From NCBI GenBank assembly GCA_965216205.1, contig OZ244139.1, positions 6,076,001 to 6,140,000 of the forward strand: a stretch of 64,000 bases of DNA, given 5' to 3'. This document shows positions 24,206 through 32,814 of the stretch, piece after piece; the stretch's first letter is position 1, and the number at the start of each line of letters is the position of its first letter. The position numbers and the translations under genes are program-made. Below the pieces are notes generated by a model, which was not told the DNA's origin, ran no database searches, and was given only the letters and a program-made list of their open reading frames with translations. Origin of the DNA: CADEDH01 sp965216205 (GTDB lineage: Bacteria; Actinomycetota; Acidimicrobiia; Acidimicrobiales; SZUA-35).

Positions 24206-25365
24206 TGGCGACCGTCGACCCGTGGGCCGCCGTCGTCGGCCAGGAGACGGCGATCGCCCGCCTCGAGGCGGCCGCTGCGTCGCCGGTCCACGCCTACCTG
24301 TTCCTCGGCACACCTGGCAGCGGTTCCTACGAGGCTGCCCTCGGGTTCGCCGGGCTGCTGCTCGCGGCCAGCGCCACCGCCGGCCCGGGGTCCGCGGCCG
24401 CTTCCGTCGCCGACGATGCGGCAGCGGTCGACGGTGGCGCTGCGGGCGAGGCCGACACCGAACGGCTCGTCCGGTTGGCGGCCGCGGCGAAGCATCCCGA
24501 TGTGATCGTGGTGGAGAGCGAGGGTGCGACGATCCGGGTGGCGGAGGCGGAGCAGATCATCGCCGCCGGACTCCGCTCGCCGGTCGAGGCGGCCCGGAAG
24601 GTGATCGTCGTCAAGGGCGTCGACGCGATCGAGGAGGCTGCGATCGGCAAGCTCCTCAAGGTGATCGAGGAGCCGCCGGCATCCGCGGTGTTCGTGCTGT
24701 TGGCGGAGGAGGTCCCGCCGGAGCTGGTCACGATCGCCAGTCGTTGTGTCACGGTGGAGTTCGGTCCGTTGTCGATCCAGCGGCTGGAGGCTGCCCTCCT
24801 CGACGCGGGGGTGGAGCCGGCGCGGGCGTTGGCCGCGGCGACCGCGGCCGGCGGCGACGCCGCCCGGGCCCAGCTCCTCGCGTCCGACGAGTCGCTCGCC
24901 GCCAGAGCCGAGTCGTGGCGCAGCGTCCCGACCCGGCTCGACGGGTCGGGTTCGACCGTCGTGGCGCTGGTCGGCGAGCTCCGGTCGGGGATGGACGACG
25001 CCCAGCAGGCGCTGGAGGCCCGCCACGCCTTCGAGCTCGAAGCGCTCGAGGAGCGGGTGGAGCAGTTCGGCGAACGCGGGTCGGGCCGGGCGGAGCTGGT
25101 GGCCCGCCACAAGCGGGAGATCCGTCGGCTGCGGGTCGACGAGCTCCGCTTCGGGCTGGCCACCCTGTCCCGGGCCTATCGGGACCTGCTGGTGGGCTCG
25201 GGAGAGGGTGACCGACCCGGAACCGGTCGGGCCGGGTCCGGGGTCGACGATCCACGGTCGGCGCTGCGGCATCTGCAGGCGGCGGCCGAGAACCTGATCC
25301 GCAATCCCAACGAGCTCCTCCTCCTCCAGAACCTGCTGCTCGAGCTGAGCCCGTCACCCCGCTGA
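24202..25365 (+). CDS. holB: DNA polymerase III delta prime subunit
   Basis: A 387-residue clamp-loader subunit. It opens PWAAVVGQETAIARLEAA and has a degenerate nucleotide-binding loop (GTPGSGSYEAA), as expected for the ATPase-inactive delta prime. Later blocks KVIVVKGVDAIEEAAIGKLLK and VFVLLAEEVPPELVTIASRC match the family. The usual zinc-binding Cys cluster is missing from the visible sequence, replaced by an Ala-rich insert near residue 60. ATG 24202 overlaps the tmk stop codon. Confidence 0.9.
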   Translation: MMATVDPWAAVVGQETAIARLEAAAASPVHAYLFLGTPGSGSYEAALGFAGLLLAASATAGPGSAAASVADDAAAVDGGAAGEADTERLVRLAAAAKHPDVIVVESEGATIRVAEAEQIIAAGLRSPVEAARKVIVVKGVDAIEEAAIGKLLKVIEEPPASAVFVLLAEEVPPELVTIASRCVTVEFGPLSIQRLEAALLDAGVEPARALAAATAAGGDAARAQLLASDESLAARAESWRSVPTRLDGSGSTVVALVGELRSGMDDAQQALEARHAFELEALEERVEQFGERGSGRAELVARHKREIRRLRVDELRFGLATLSRAYRDLLVGSGEGDRPGTGRAGSGVDDPRSALRHLQAAAENLIRNPNELLLLQNLLLELSPSPR

Positions 25366-25379
25366 CCGGAATCCGACCG

Positions 25380-25406
25380 CCGGTCGCCCTACGGTGGGGC
25401 GACCGG
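25380..25406. terminator. 10-bp hairpin after holB
   Basis: CCGGTCGCCC at 25380-25389 pairs perfectly with GGGCGACCGG at 25397-25406 across a 7-base loop. It lies 15 bases beyond the holB stop and 25 bases before the next start, so it probably ends the topA-tmk-holB transcript. Confidence 0.6.
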
Positions 25407-25430
25407 TCGAGATCGGTGGGAGGTGGTTCC

Positions 25431-26453
25431 ATGGCTGGCGCGATGCGGCGGCTTCGGCTCACGGCCCGGGAGGTCAACCTCCTGCTGGAGGGGCTCGTGG
25501 TGGTGGCCCTCGCCTCCGGGCTCGGCTCGTGGATGGTCGGGCTCTCGTCGGCCCGATGGTTGACCGTGCTCCACGCCGCCGCCGGTCTGATGGTGCTCGT
25601 CGTGGCCCCCCTCAAGGTCACCGGGTCGGCCAGGACCGGGTTCCGGCGGCGGCGACCGACGCGCTGGATCTCGGCCGGGTTCGGCGTGCTGGTGCTCGCC
25701 ACGATCGGTTTGGGGGTGGTGCACACCATCGGGCTGTGGTTCGGTGTCGGCTACTGGTCGGCGCTCTGGACCCACCAACTGATCGGCTTCGCGTTGATCC
25801 CGCTGCTCGTGTGGCACGTCTGGACCCGGCCGGTGCGCCCGGCGGTCACCGACCTGAACCGCCGCTCGCTGCTGCGGGCCGGGGCCGTGGCCGCCACCGC
25901 TGGCGCCGCGATCGCCGTCCAGGAGGTCGCGGTGCGGGTCGCTGGCACTGCAGGGGCCGAACGGGCGGGGACCGGCTCGCACGAGCTCGGCTCGTTCGAT
26001 CCCGACCGGATGCCGACCGTGTCGTGGATCGACGATCGGGCCCCCGACCTCGATCCCGACGCCTGGCCGCTCGTGGTGGCTGGTGAACCGGTCGACGTGA
26101 CGGTGCTCGCCGAATCGGCCCGACCGCTCGCCGCGGTCCTCGACTGCACCGGCGGCTGGTGGAGCGAGCAGAGCTGGGACGTCGTGCCCTTGTCGGCGCT
26201 GCTGCCGCCGGGCACCGGGCGGAGCATCCGGGTGGTGTCGGCCACCGGGTACGCCCGGCTGTTCCCGGCCGACGAGGCCGACCAGGTGTACCTCGCCACC
26301 GGCTATGAGCAGCGGCCCCTGCGCCGCGGCCACGGCGCACCGGTGCGGATCGTGGCCCCCGGACGTCGCGGCCCGTGGTGGGTGAAGTGGGTCACCACGA
26401 TCGAGCGCTCCAACCGGCCGGCGTGGCTCCAGCTCCCACTCCCACCGACCTGA
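25431..26453 (+). CDS. Membrane molybdopterin-dependent oxidoreductase (sulfite-oxidase fold) with cytochrome b-like anchor
   Basis: A 340-residue protein in two parts. Residues 1-140 hold four hydrophobic helices with His residues on them (VLHAAAGLMV, VVHTIGLW, WTHQLIGF, LLVWHVWTRP), resembling a b561/YedZ-type heme anchor. A Tat-like NRRSLLRAGAVAATAG then leads to a compact molybdopterin-binding SUOX-fold domain with Cys239 in LDCTGGWW, the expected molybdenum ligand, and a C-terminal WWVKWVTTIE block. GGGAGGTGG is 4 bases before the ATG. YedY and YedZ are normally separate proteins; here both roles may sit in one chain. Confidence 0.75.
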   Translation: MAGAMRRLRLTAREVNLLLEGLVVVALASGLGSWMVGLSSARWLTVLHAAAGLMVLVVAPLKVTGSARTGFRRRRPTRWISAGFGVLVLATIGLGVVHTIGLWFGVGYWSALWTHQLIGFALIPLLVWHVWTRPVRPAVTDLNRRSLLRAGAVAATAGAAIAVQEVAVRVAGTAGAERAGTGSHELGSFDPDRMPTVSWIDDRAPDLDPDAWPLVVAGEPVDVTVLAESARPLAAVLDCTGGWWSEQSWDVVPLSALLPPGTGRSIRVVSATGYARLFPADEADQVYLATGYEQRPLRRGHGAPVRIVAPGRRGPWWVKWVTTIERSNRPAWLQLPLPPT

Positions 26454-26462
26454 CGCGGCGGA

Positions 26463-27086
26463 TCACTCGGCCGCGCTGGCCCCCGGACCGGTGAAGAGCC
26501 GATCGAGCTCCCGGTCGACGGTGGCGGCCGCGAGCTCACCGCTCACGTGCCCGGCGAGGACGGTCAGGCACAGCCCGTAGACGGTCATCATGAAGACCAG
26601 ACCCGCATGGTCCACGTCGAGGTCGGCCGGTACGTGGCTGAGGCCCTGGCCCTGGCGGAGGAGGTCGGTCACGAAGGCCACCGTCCACCGCTGTGAGCGG
26701 ATCGCCTCGGCCGAGGCGAGCGCCGGGTCGGTGATGGCGGCCACGTAGAAGCTGTAGAAGAGATGGGTGTCGAGCCGGCTCTCGTCGTCGATCGGGAGCG
26801 TCCCGGCCACCGCCGACCGCAGGAGCTGGCGGGGCGACGGATTGGGCCCGGCCGTCTCCATGTGCCCGATGCCGCGAGCGACGATCCGGTCACTCACGCG
26901 CTGCAGGGCCTCGGCCAGGAGGTCGGCCTTGGTGGGAAAGTAGTACTGCACCCGCCGAACGCTGACACGGGCCTCGGCAGCGACCGACCGGTAGCTGGCG
27001 GCACCGAGGCCGTGGTGGGCGACGACGCGCCAGAACGCCTCGGTCAGCTCCCGCCGACGCTCGTCGTGATCCACGTTCCTCGGCAT
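26463..27086 (-). CDS. TetR family transcriptional regulator
   Basis: A 207-residue repressor with helix-turn-helix SVAAEARVSVRRVQYYFPTK, about residues 33-52, and a helical ligand domain. ATG 27086 has GAGGGA about 10 bases upstream. An in-frame ATG at 27128 lies inside the 26-bp palindrome shared with the divergent gene and would give 221 residues from a leaderless message. The palindrome is a strong candidate for its own operator. The ligand is unknown. Confidence 0.88.
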   Translation of the reverse strand: MPRNVDHDERRRELTEAFWRVVAHHGLGAASYRSVAAEARVSVRRVQYYFPTKADLLAEALQRVSDRIVARGIGHMETAGPNPSPRQLLRSAVAGTLPIDDESRLDTHLFYSFYVAAITDPALASAEAIRSQRWTVAFVTDLLRQGQGLSHVPADLDVDHAGLVFMMTVYGLCLTVLAGHVSGELAAATVDRELDRLFTGPGASAAE

Positions 27087-27125
27087 CGAGCGGCATCCCT
27101 CGGACTTCTCGAGCGCCGGCGCGCT

Positions 27126-27151
27126 CATATGGGTACGATCGTACCCATATG
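27126..27151. promoter_or_regulatory. Perfect 26-bp palindrome: probable TetR operator over divergent promoters
   Basis: The 26 bases are a perfect palindrome with half-site CATATGGGTACGA, centred between 27138 and 27139. It contains the ATG of the rightward gene (27149) and the alternative ATG of the tetR gene (27128). Its core holds two opposed TACGAT hexamers (27134-27139 and its mirror), each fitting a TANNNT -10 box about 9 bases before the outward start codon. A repressor bound here would block both promoters. Confidence 0.7.
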
Positions 27152-27595
27152 GATCTGGTCTTCGTTCTCGCCACCGTCGCCGTCGTGCCGTTCTGGCTCC
27201 TCCTGCTCGTCGCCCCGACCCACCCGGTGACCGCGAAGACGGTCCACGCCGTCACCGTTTTCGCGGTGCTCGGCGTGCTCTACTTCGTGGTCTTGAGCAT
27301 GGCAGAGAGCGCGACCGCGGCGAACCTGCTCACACTCGACGGCTACAAGGAGCTGCAGGCCGACGACGCGGCGGTCGTCGCCGGTTGGGTCCACTACCTC
27401 TCGCTCGACCTCTTTGCCGCGGCATGGCTGGTGCGCGACTCGACCCGGGTGGGACTGGCGAGACCGGTCGTGGTGGTGTGCGTGTTGCTGACGTTCGTCC
27501 TCGCCCCGCTCGGGCTCGCCGCCTACCTGCTCGTGCGGGCCCGTCGGACGGGACTGTGGTCGCTCGAGGTGGGCGAGCCGAGCGCCGCCGCCTGA
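27149..27595 (+). CDS. ABA4-like (DUF4281) membrane protein
   Basis: A 148-residue integral membrane protein with four hydrophobic helices. It carries the family blocks AVVPFWLLLLVAPTHPVT, VAGWVHYLSLDLFAAAW and APLGLAAYLL. Plant ABA4 is linked to neoxanthin formation, but bacterial homologues are uncharacterised. There is no ribosome-binding site before ATG 27149, which lies in the palindrome, so translation is probably leaderless. The divergent TetR protein is the likely regulator. Confidence 0.75.
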   Translation: MDLVFVLATVAVVPFWLLLLVAPTHPVTAKTVHAVTVFAVLGVLYFVVLSMAESATAANLLTLDGYKELQADDAAVVAGWVHYLSLDLFAAAWLVRDSTRVGLARPVVVVCVLLTFVLAPLGLAAYLLVRARRTGLWSLEVGEPSAAA

Positions 27596-27613
27596 CCGGT
27601 CACGCCTGACCGG

Positions 27614-28879
27614 TCACGCGAGAACGTTCTTCTCCCGGACCGCGAGCGACGCCCGCCGGGGCGAGAGGAAGTCGAGGTCGACGTCGCTGTCGAACTCGGC
27701 GCTCGTTCCGGTGATCCATCGGGCCACCAACCCGCCGACCGCCGGCGCCAGCTTGAAGCCGTGACCGCTGAACCCGTTGGCCACCACGAACCCCTCCAGA
27801 TCGGTCGGGCCCACCACGGGGTGCATGTCGTCGTCGTTGATGGTGTAGAGGCCGGCGATCCCGGTGATCCGGCCCCGCCGTTCGAGGTGGGGCAGCCGGT
27901 GGTGGAGGGCGTCGAGGAGGCGGGCCTGCATCTCGTCGTCGAGGGTCCGGTCGAAGTGGTCGGGGTCCGCCACCAGCTCCCGCTCGTCCTCACCCCGGAT
28001 CGATCCCACGAGGAGCTGCTGGCCCCTGCTCTCCGGACGGAAGTAGAGGCCGCCGGCGGCGTCGGCACACATCGGGAGACCACCATGGTCGTCGTCGGTG
28101 GCGACGCGGTACATCGACTGGATCCGGGTCGGTCGGAGCGGCCAATCAAGCTCGACGCCGGCCATGCGGTTGACCGCGTTGCACCACGGCCCGGCGGCGT
28201 TCACCACCACCGGCGCGTCGATCGTCGACCCGTCCGCCAGCTCCACGCCCCGGACCCGATCACCGTCGACCCTCACACCGGTCACGGCGGCACCGAAGCG
28301 AACGTCGGCGCCCTCGCGGCGGGCAGCGTCGCATAGATCCTGGGTGGCACCCACCGGATCGGAGCAGTAGCCGCTGCCCGGCTCGTAGAGGAAGCTCGGG
28401 TGGTCGCTGCACGTGTGCTCGGCGCCGGGATCGAACGGGGCACCACACGACGAGATCTGCGGGAAGCGGTCGCGCAGCACGGCACCGTCGACCACCTCGA
28501 CCTCGGCTCCCGCTGCGGTCAGCCGCCGATGCTCGCGATCGACGGTGGCCGCGTCCTCACCCAACATCCACAGCACGCCGGTCCGCACGAACTCCGCCCG
28601 CGGCTGGTCGAGGCCGGTGAACGCACCCCAGTTGCGTTGGATCTCCAGCCCGACGCCGGCGAGGCGCACCAACTGGTCGTGGGTGTACCGGAGCCGGAGG
28701 ATCGCCGACGACGCGCCCGTCGATCCGGCGGCGACGGTCGACGCCTTGTCCAGCACCACCACCCGCCCCGCCCGCCGGCGGGCGAGCTGGTAGCCGAGCG
28801 ACATCCCGATGATGCCGCCACCGATGACCACCACGTCGGCCGTTCGGGGCGAGTCGTCCGACGCCGTCAGTCCGAGCAT
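27614..28879 (-). CDS. FAD-dependent amino-acid oxidase/dehydrogenase-like protein (DAO family)
   Basis: A 421-residue flavoprotein. The N-terminal dinucleotide fold is clear (VVVIGGGIIGMSLGYQLARR), followed by the FAD ribose region VVLDKAS and the substrate-side block VVNAAGPWCNAVN. The C-terminus GLYTINDDDMHPVVGP and ANGFSGHGFKLAP matches sarcosine oxidase and D-amino acid dehydrogenase relatives. The substrate is unknown. Its start overlaps the end of the upstream DUF2510 gene by 13 bases. Confidence 0.87.
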   Translation of the reverse strand: MLGLTASDDSPRTADVVVIGGGIIGMSLGYQLARRRAGRVVVLDKASTVAAGSTGASSAILRLRYTHDQLVRLAGVGLEIQRNWGAFTGLDQPRAEFVRTGVLWMLGEDAATVDREHRRLTAAGAEVEVVDGAVLRDRFPQISSCGAPFDPGAEHTCSDHPSFLYEPGSGYCSDPVGATQDLCDAARREGADVRFGAAVTGVRVDGDRVRGVELADGSTIDAPVVVNAAGPWCNAVNRMAGVELDWPLRPTRIQSMYRVATDDDHGGLPMCADAAGGLYFRPESRGQQLLVGSIRGEDERELVADPDHFDRTLDDEMQARLLDALHHRLPHLERRGRITGIAGLYTINDDDMHPVVGPTDLEGFVVANGFSGHGFKLAPAVGGLVARWITGTSAEFDSDVDLDFLSPRRASLAVREKNVLA

Positions 28880-29214
28880 GCGGCCATGCCCCAGACGATG
28901 CAGATCGGCCAGGTGATGAGCAACGAGAGCCCGAGCGTGAGCACGGCGAGAACGATGCTGACCACGAACATGACGATCCCGCCGCTGACCGTGCTGTAGA
29001 GCATGCCGAGCGGCCCGAAGAGGAACGTCAACAGAAAGGCGACCGCAGCGCTCTTCTGCTGACGGACGTAGAGGACCTGCGGTTGTTGCGGTACGGGGTA
29101 CGGCTCGGTCCAGCGTTGGCCCTGGTGGGCGACCTCGTTCGTCCAGCGCCAGCCGTCCCAGTACCGGTGCTCGTACCGTCGGTACGGGTCGGGATACCAG
29201 CCTTGACCGCCCAC
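28867..29214 (-). CDS. DUF2510/TM2-like small membrane protein
   Basis: A 115-residue protein. The N-terminal GWYPDPYRRYEHRYWDGWRW is the DUF2510 motif found at the start of many actinobacterial membrane proteins. A Gln/Pro linker follows, then two hydrophobic segments (AVAFLLTFLFGPLGMLYS and the IVMFVVSIVLAVLTLGLSL stretch) like those of TM2 domains. I chose GTG 29214; longer in-frame starts would extend into the repeat cluster upstream. The function is unknown. Confidence 0.75.
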   Translation of the reverse strand: MGGQGWYPDPYRRYEHRYWDGWRWTNEVAHQGQRWTEPYPVPQQPQVLYVRQQKSAAVAFLLTFLFGPLGMLYSTVSGGIVMFVVSIVLAVLTLGLSLLITWPICIVWGMAACSD

Positions 29215-29282
29215 CCCGACAGCGTAGAGGGCGGGTGCCGGGTGCCGGGGGCCGAGCGACCGCCCCCGGGCAGGCCCACCTC

Positions 29283-29581
29283 TGGCAGCGTTCTGCACGC
29301 GGGGTGCGCGCTGGATCTGCCAGATCTCGCCGGTTGTCGGATCTGGCAGCGTTTTGCACGGGGGGTGGGCGCTGGATCTGGATCTCGGGCCAGAGCGGTG
29401 GGTGAGCGGGTGGGGCTCGGGTCTGGCAGCGTTTTGCACGGGGGTGGGCGGTGGTGCTGCCAGAGCGGGTGGGGCTCGGGTTTGGCAGCGTTTTGCACGG
29501 GGGTGGGCGGTGGTGCTGCCAGAGCGGGTGGGGTTCGTGTTTGGCAGCGTTTTGCACGGGGGGTGGGCGCTGGATCTGCCA
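29283..29581. repeat. Repeat cluster A: five TGGCAG...CTGCCA units
   Basis: Five units begin TGGCAGCGTTTTGCAC or a close variant and end CTGCCA. They lie at 29283-29322, 29344-29392, 29424-29462, 29483-29521 and 29542-29581. The second carries a nine-base insertion before its right end. The last three are spaced exactly 59 bases apart and their 20-base intervals are nearly identical (starting GAGCGGGTGGGG), so this is a true tandem array. Each unit can fold by its ends (TGGCAG/CTGCCA) or by CAGCG/CGCTG. The cluster fills the 378 bases between two minus-strand genes; no gene is credible in it. Confidence 0.85.
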
Positions 29582-29592
29582 GAGCGGGGGCG

Positions 29593-30840
29593 TCAGGTGC
29601 CGTCGGGGACCTTGGCCACCCCGTCGGCGATGAGCGCATCGACTTCGTCGACGGTGAGGCCCATGCCGGCCAGCACCTCCCGGGTGTCACGCCCGGTCAC
29701 CCCGATGTGGGTGGTGCGGACCGTCTCGGCCTGGCTGAAGCGCCACATCGGGGCCGGCTGGCGGACGGTGCCGAGACCCTCGCCGGCCTCGGTGTCGGAG
29801 ACGAGGCCGAGGTGCTGCACGGTGGGGTCGTCGAAGACGTGCTCACGGCGGGCGACCGGACCGGCGGCGAAGTCGTGCTCGGCGAACCGGGCCAGCACCT
29901 CCTCGGAGGTGTACCTCGCCACCTCGGTCCGCACCTCCTCGAGGAGCGCGGGGAAGTTCAGGATGCGGTTCATCGGCTCGGCGAAGCGCTCGTCTACCAC
30001 CCAGTCGGTCCTGTCGAGGGCCAGGCAGAGCCCGTCCCACGGCGGTACCAGGAGGCCCGTTGCGATCTCGCCATCCGTCGTCTGCAGCACCACCAGGAAC
30101 GAGGCCGGAGCCGCCTTCAGGTGGTCGGGGGCGTGCTCCCACGGGATCAGCGGTTCGTGCTCGGCCAGGCCCACCGCGAACGCGTCGCTCCACGCGAAGT
30201 GGAGGCCGGCGGCGATCATCGGCACCTCAACCTGCTGGCCCCTCCCGGTCCGCTCGCGGGTGTACAGCGCAGCCAGCACCCCCTGGACCGCGACGTTGGC
30301 CGACGTCTTGTCGACGATCAACTGATGGGTCAGGTCGCCCCGACCCTCCGGGTCGCGCTGGTAGTCGACCATGCCGGTGCGAGCCTGGATCACGTAGTCG
30401 AACACGGGGAGGTCAGCCTCCGGGCCTTCGGAGCCGAACCCGTTGATCGACACCTCGATCAGTCGTGGATTCCTGGCCGCGAGGTCCTCGTAGCGGAGAC
30501 CGAGCCCGGCGGCCTTGCCGGCCCGCATGTTGTTGAGGAACACGTCGGCACCGGCCACCAAGTCGACCAGCAGCTCGCGTCCACGGTCGGTCCTGGCGTC
30601 GATCGACGCGAACCGCTTCCCCCGGTTGAGCGCGTAGAACACGCTGTTGACCGCCTCGGGGTCGCTGCCGAGCCCGGCCCGGATCGGATCCGGCTGGTCG
30701 GGCCCCTCGACCTTGACCACGTCGGCGCCGAGCTCGGCCAGCATCAGCCCGGCATAGGGGCCGGAGTAGATGCTGCTGATCTCCACCACCTTGACCCCGG
30801 TCAGCGGCGGATCGCCCGCCGACGGTGCGTTCTCGCTCAT
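29593..30840 (-). CDS. Family III CoA-transferase (CaiB/BaiF type)
   Basis: A 415-residue enzyme with the N-terminal VVEISSIYSGPYAGLMLAELG and VVKVEGPDQPDP, VFLNNMRAGKAAGLG, and the catalytic-Asp segment VFDYVIQARTGMVDYQ. AAAGGGG lies a few bases before ATG 30840. It is divergent from another family member (31022). The pair resembles two-subunit CoA-transferases or racemases of acyl-CoA degradation clusters; the substrates are unknown. It is only about 31% conserved by eye with its neighbour, so it is not a recent duplication. Confidence 0.9.
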   Translation of the reverse strand: MSENAPSAGDPPLTGVKVVEISSIYSGPYAGLMLAELGADVVKVEGPDQPDPIRAGLGSDPEAVNSVFYALNRGKRFASIDARTDRGRELLVDLVAGADVFLNNMRAGKAAGLGLRYEDLAARNPRLIEVSINGFGSEGPEADLPVFDYVIQARTGMVDYQRDPEGRGDLTHQLIVDKTSANVAVQGVLAALYTRERTGRGQQVEVPMIAAGLHFAWSDAFAVGLAEHEPLIPWEHAPDHLKAAPASFLVVLQTTDGEIATGLLVPPWDGLCLALDRTDWVVDERFAEPMNRILNFPALLEEVRTEVARYTSEEVLARFAEHDFAAGPVARREHVFDDPTVQHLGLVSDTEAGEGLGTVRQPAPMWRFSQAETVRTTHIGVTGRDTREVLAGMGLTVDEVDALIADGVAKVPDGT

Positions 30841-31021
30841 GCGTGTCCCCTTTCATCTCCCGACGGCGCCGCGCTCCGGGCGACGTTCGCTTCTCGGCGA
30901 CGGTGCGCTTCTCGACGGACGCCGCCCCCGACCGTAACCCGTCCGGCGGCGACGGTCTCGACGATCGCTGCGCGGCCGACGAGTTCGAGCGGGTTCGGCA
31001 CGGGAACTACGGTCATGGTGC

Positions 31022-32200
31022 ATGTCGGTGCTCGATGGCTACCGGGTGGTCGACCTGACCGCCTACGTCGCCGGCCCCATGGCCGGACAGCTCCTGGGCG
31101 ATCTCGGAGCGGACGTGATCAAGGTGGAACCACCTCACGGCGACGAGACCCGCAACAAGGGACACAGCGCCACCGGTCGCCTTGGGCCGACCTTCCTCAA
31201 CCTCAACCGCAACAAACGGAGCCTCGTGCTCGACTTGAAGGACGAAGGCGATCGCCAGCGGTTCCGCGACCTCATCGCCACCGCCGACGTGTTCCTCCAC
31301 AACATGCGGCTCGCCGCCATCGAGCGGCTCGGTGCCACCTACGACGAGCTGCAGGCGGTGAAACCCGATCTCGTGTACTGCCAGGTGGTCGGCTTCGGTT
31401 CGGGCGGCGACTACGCCGGTCGGCCGGCATTCGACGACGTGATCCAGGGCGTGTCGGGCTTCGCTGCGACCCAGGCGGTGTTCGGCGACCGGCCGACCTA
31501 CACCGCGTTTCCGATGATGGACCACGTCGCTGCCCTGTACGCCGCCCAGTCGGTGCTCGCCGCCCTGCTCCACCGGGAGCGGACCGGGCGCGGCCAACTG
31601 GTGGAGGTGCCGATGCTGGAGGCCGGGCTCGCCTTCACGCTCCCCAACAACCTGTGGCACCGAACCTCCGATCCCGACGGCGAGCTCGGCTACCCCCGGA
31701 ACGTGTCGACCCATCGACGCCCGTTCGCCACCGCCGACGGCTGGTTCTGCATCGTCATGTCGACCGATGATCACTTCGCCCGGTTCTTCCGGGCCGTCGA
31801 CCGACCCGACCTCGCCACCGATCCGCGCTTCGTGACCAATCCGGGGCGGGTGGCCGAGGTCGATCTGCTCCACCGCAAGATGGGGGAGATCTTCGCCGAA
31901 CGGACGACCGCTGAGTGGGCAGAGATCATCGACCGGCTCGGCCTTCCCGGCATGGCCCTCAACACGCTCGACGACCTGTTCGACGATCCGCACGTTCGGT
32001 CGGTCGACTTCTTCCGGACCGTCGAGCACCCGGCCGAGGGCCCACTCATCGCGCTGGCACCACCGATCCGATTCTCCGAGTCGCCGCCGTCGATACGGCG
32101 CCACGCCCCCGACCTCGGCGAGCACACCGCCGAGATCCTCGCCGAGCTCGGCCCAACACCCGACCAGGAGTCGACCGAGACCGGCAGTCACGCACCCTGA
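31022..32200 (+). CDS. Family III CoA-transferase (CaiB/BaiF type)
   Basis: A 392-residue enzyme with VVDLTAYVAGPMAGQLLGDLG, VIKVEPPHGDETR, FLHNMRLAAIERLG and the Asp block AFDDVIQGVSGFA. A TACGGT box at 31008-31013 stands at -14 to -9 of ATG 31022 with no Shine-Dalgarno sequence, suggesting a leaderless start. The 181 bases to the divergent CoA-transferase hold both promoters. A cupin gene follows 112 bases downstream. Confidence 0.9.
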   Translation: MSVLDGYRVVDLTAYVAGPMAGQLLGDLGADVIKVEPPHGDETRNKGHSATGRLGPTFLNLNRNKRSLVLDLKDEGDRQRFRDLIATADVFLHNMRLAAIERLGATYDELQAVKPDLVYCQVVGFGSGGDYAGRPAFDDVIQGVSGFAATQAVFGDRPTYTAFPMMDHVAALYAAQSVLAALLHRERTGRGQLVEVPMLEAGLAFTLPNNLWHRTSDPDGELGYPRNVSTHRRPFATADGWFCIVMSTDDHFARFFRAVDRPDLATDPRFVTNPGRVAEVDLLHRKMGEIFAERTTAEWAEIIDRLGLPGMALNTLDDLFDDPHVRSVDFFRTVEHPAEGPLIALAPPIRFSESPPSIRRHAPDLGEHTAEILAELGPTPDQESTETGSHAP

Positions 32201-32312
32201 GCTCAGCCGGCTCGTCCTCTCCGATCACTCGGTGCCTTCAAGCGTGTCTCGGGTCTGCTTGCCAGCGTCGGCCCGTTCTTGGGACGCTGTGGCAACGGCA
32301 GGGGAGCATCTC

Positions 32313-32789
32313 ATGACCACCACCAGGACCGCCGGATACCGGTTCGACACCAGCCACCTGCGCTGGCTCCACAACGGACCCGACCAGCGCTTCGACTACC
32401 CGATCGACTACGACGTGGCCGTGCTCGGCAGCCAGGAGGACATCGGCCGGCTCGACCTCCTGATCCGCTGGGGTCCCAACGCGTACTGTCACTTCCACCG
32501 GCACGTCGCCGCCACCACGACCCTCGTGCTCGAGGGCGAGCACCACGTCATCGACGTCGACGACGACGGTGCCGAGACCACCCACGACGTTCGCCCCGCC
32601 GGCACCTACCGCATCAGCCCCGGGGGCGACGTGCACATGGAACGCGGCGGACCGGACGGGTCGCTGGTGCTGTTCTCGCTCTACGAGCCTTCGGGTCGCA
32701 TGTTCGAGGCGCTCGACGACGACCACGACATCTTCGCCGTCACCACGATCGAGTCGATCGTGGCGCTGAGCCGCAAGCACGCTGCCTGA
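32313..32789 (+). CDS. Cupin-fold protein
   Basis: A 158-residue single-domain cupin. The metal-binding motif 1 is CHFHRHVAATTTLVLEGEH and motif 2 is RISPGGDVHMERGG. AGGGGAG lies about 8 bases before ATG 32313. Small cupins of this kind include isomerases, oxygenases and sensors; no substrate is evident. It follows the CoA-transferase gene in the same direction and may be co-transcribed. Confidence 0.75.
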   Translation: MTTTRTAGYRFDTSHLRWLHNGPDQRFDYPIDYDVAVLGSQEDIGRLDLLIRWGPNAYCHFHRHVAATTTLVLEGEHHVIDVDDDGAETTHDVRPAGTYRISPGGDVHMERGGPDGSLVLFSLYEPSGRMFEALDDDHDIFAVTTIESIVALSRKHAA

Positions 32790-32814
32790 ACCGACGCCGG
32801 GCGGCAGCAGTGCC

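Noticed and set aside
20549..24313. A 1254-codon open frame antisense to topA and tmk
   Set aside because: It is the shadow of strongly conserved sense genes; its protein has no recognisable domain.
29593..32200. Recent duplication of the two CoA-transferase genes
   Set aside because: They share only family motifs and differ throughout, so they are old paralogues.
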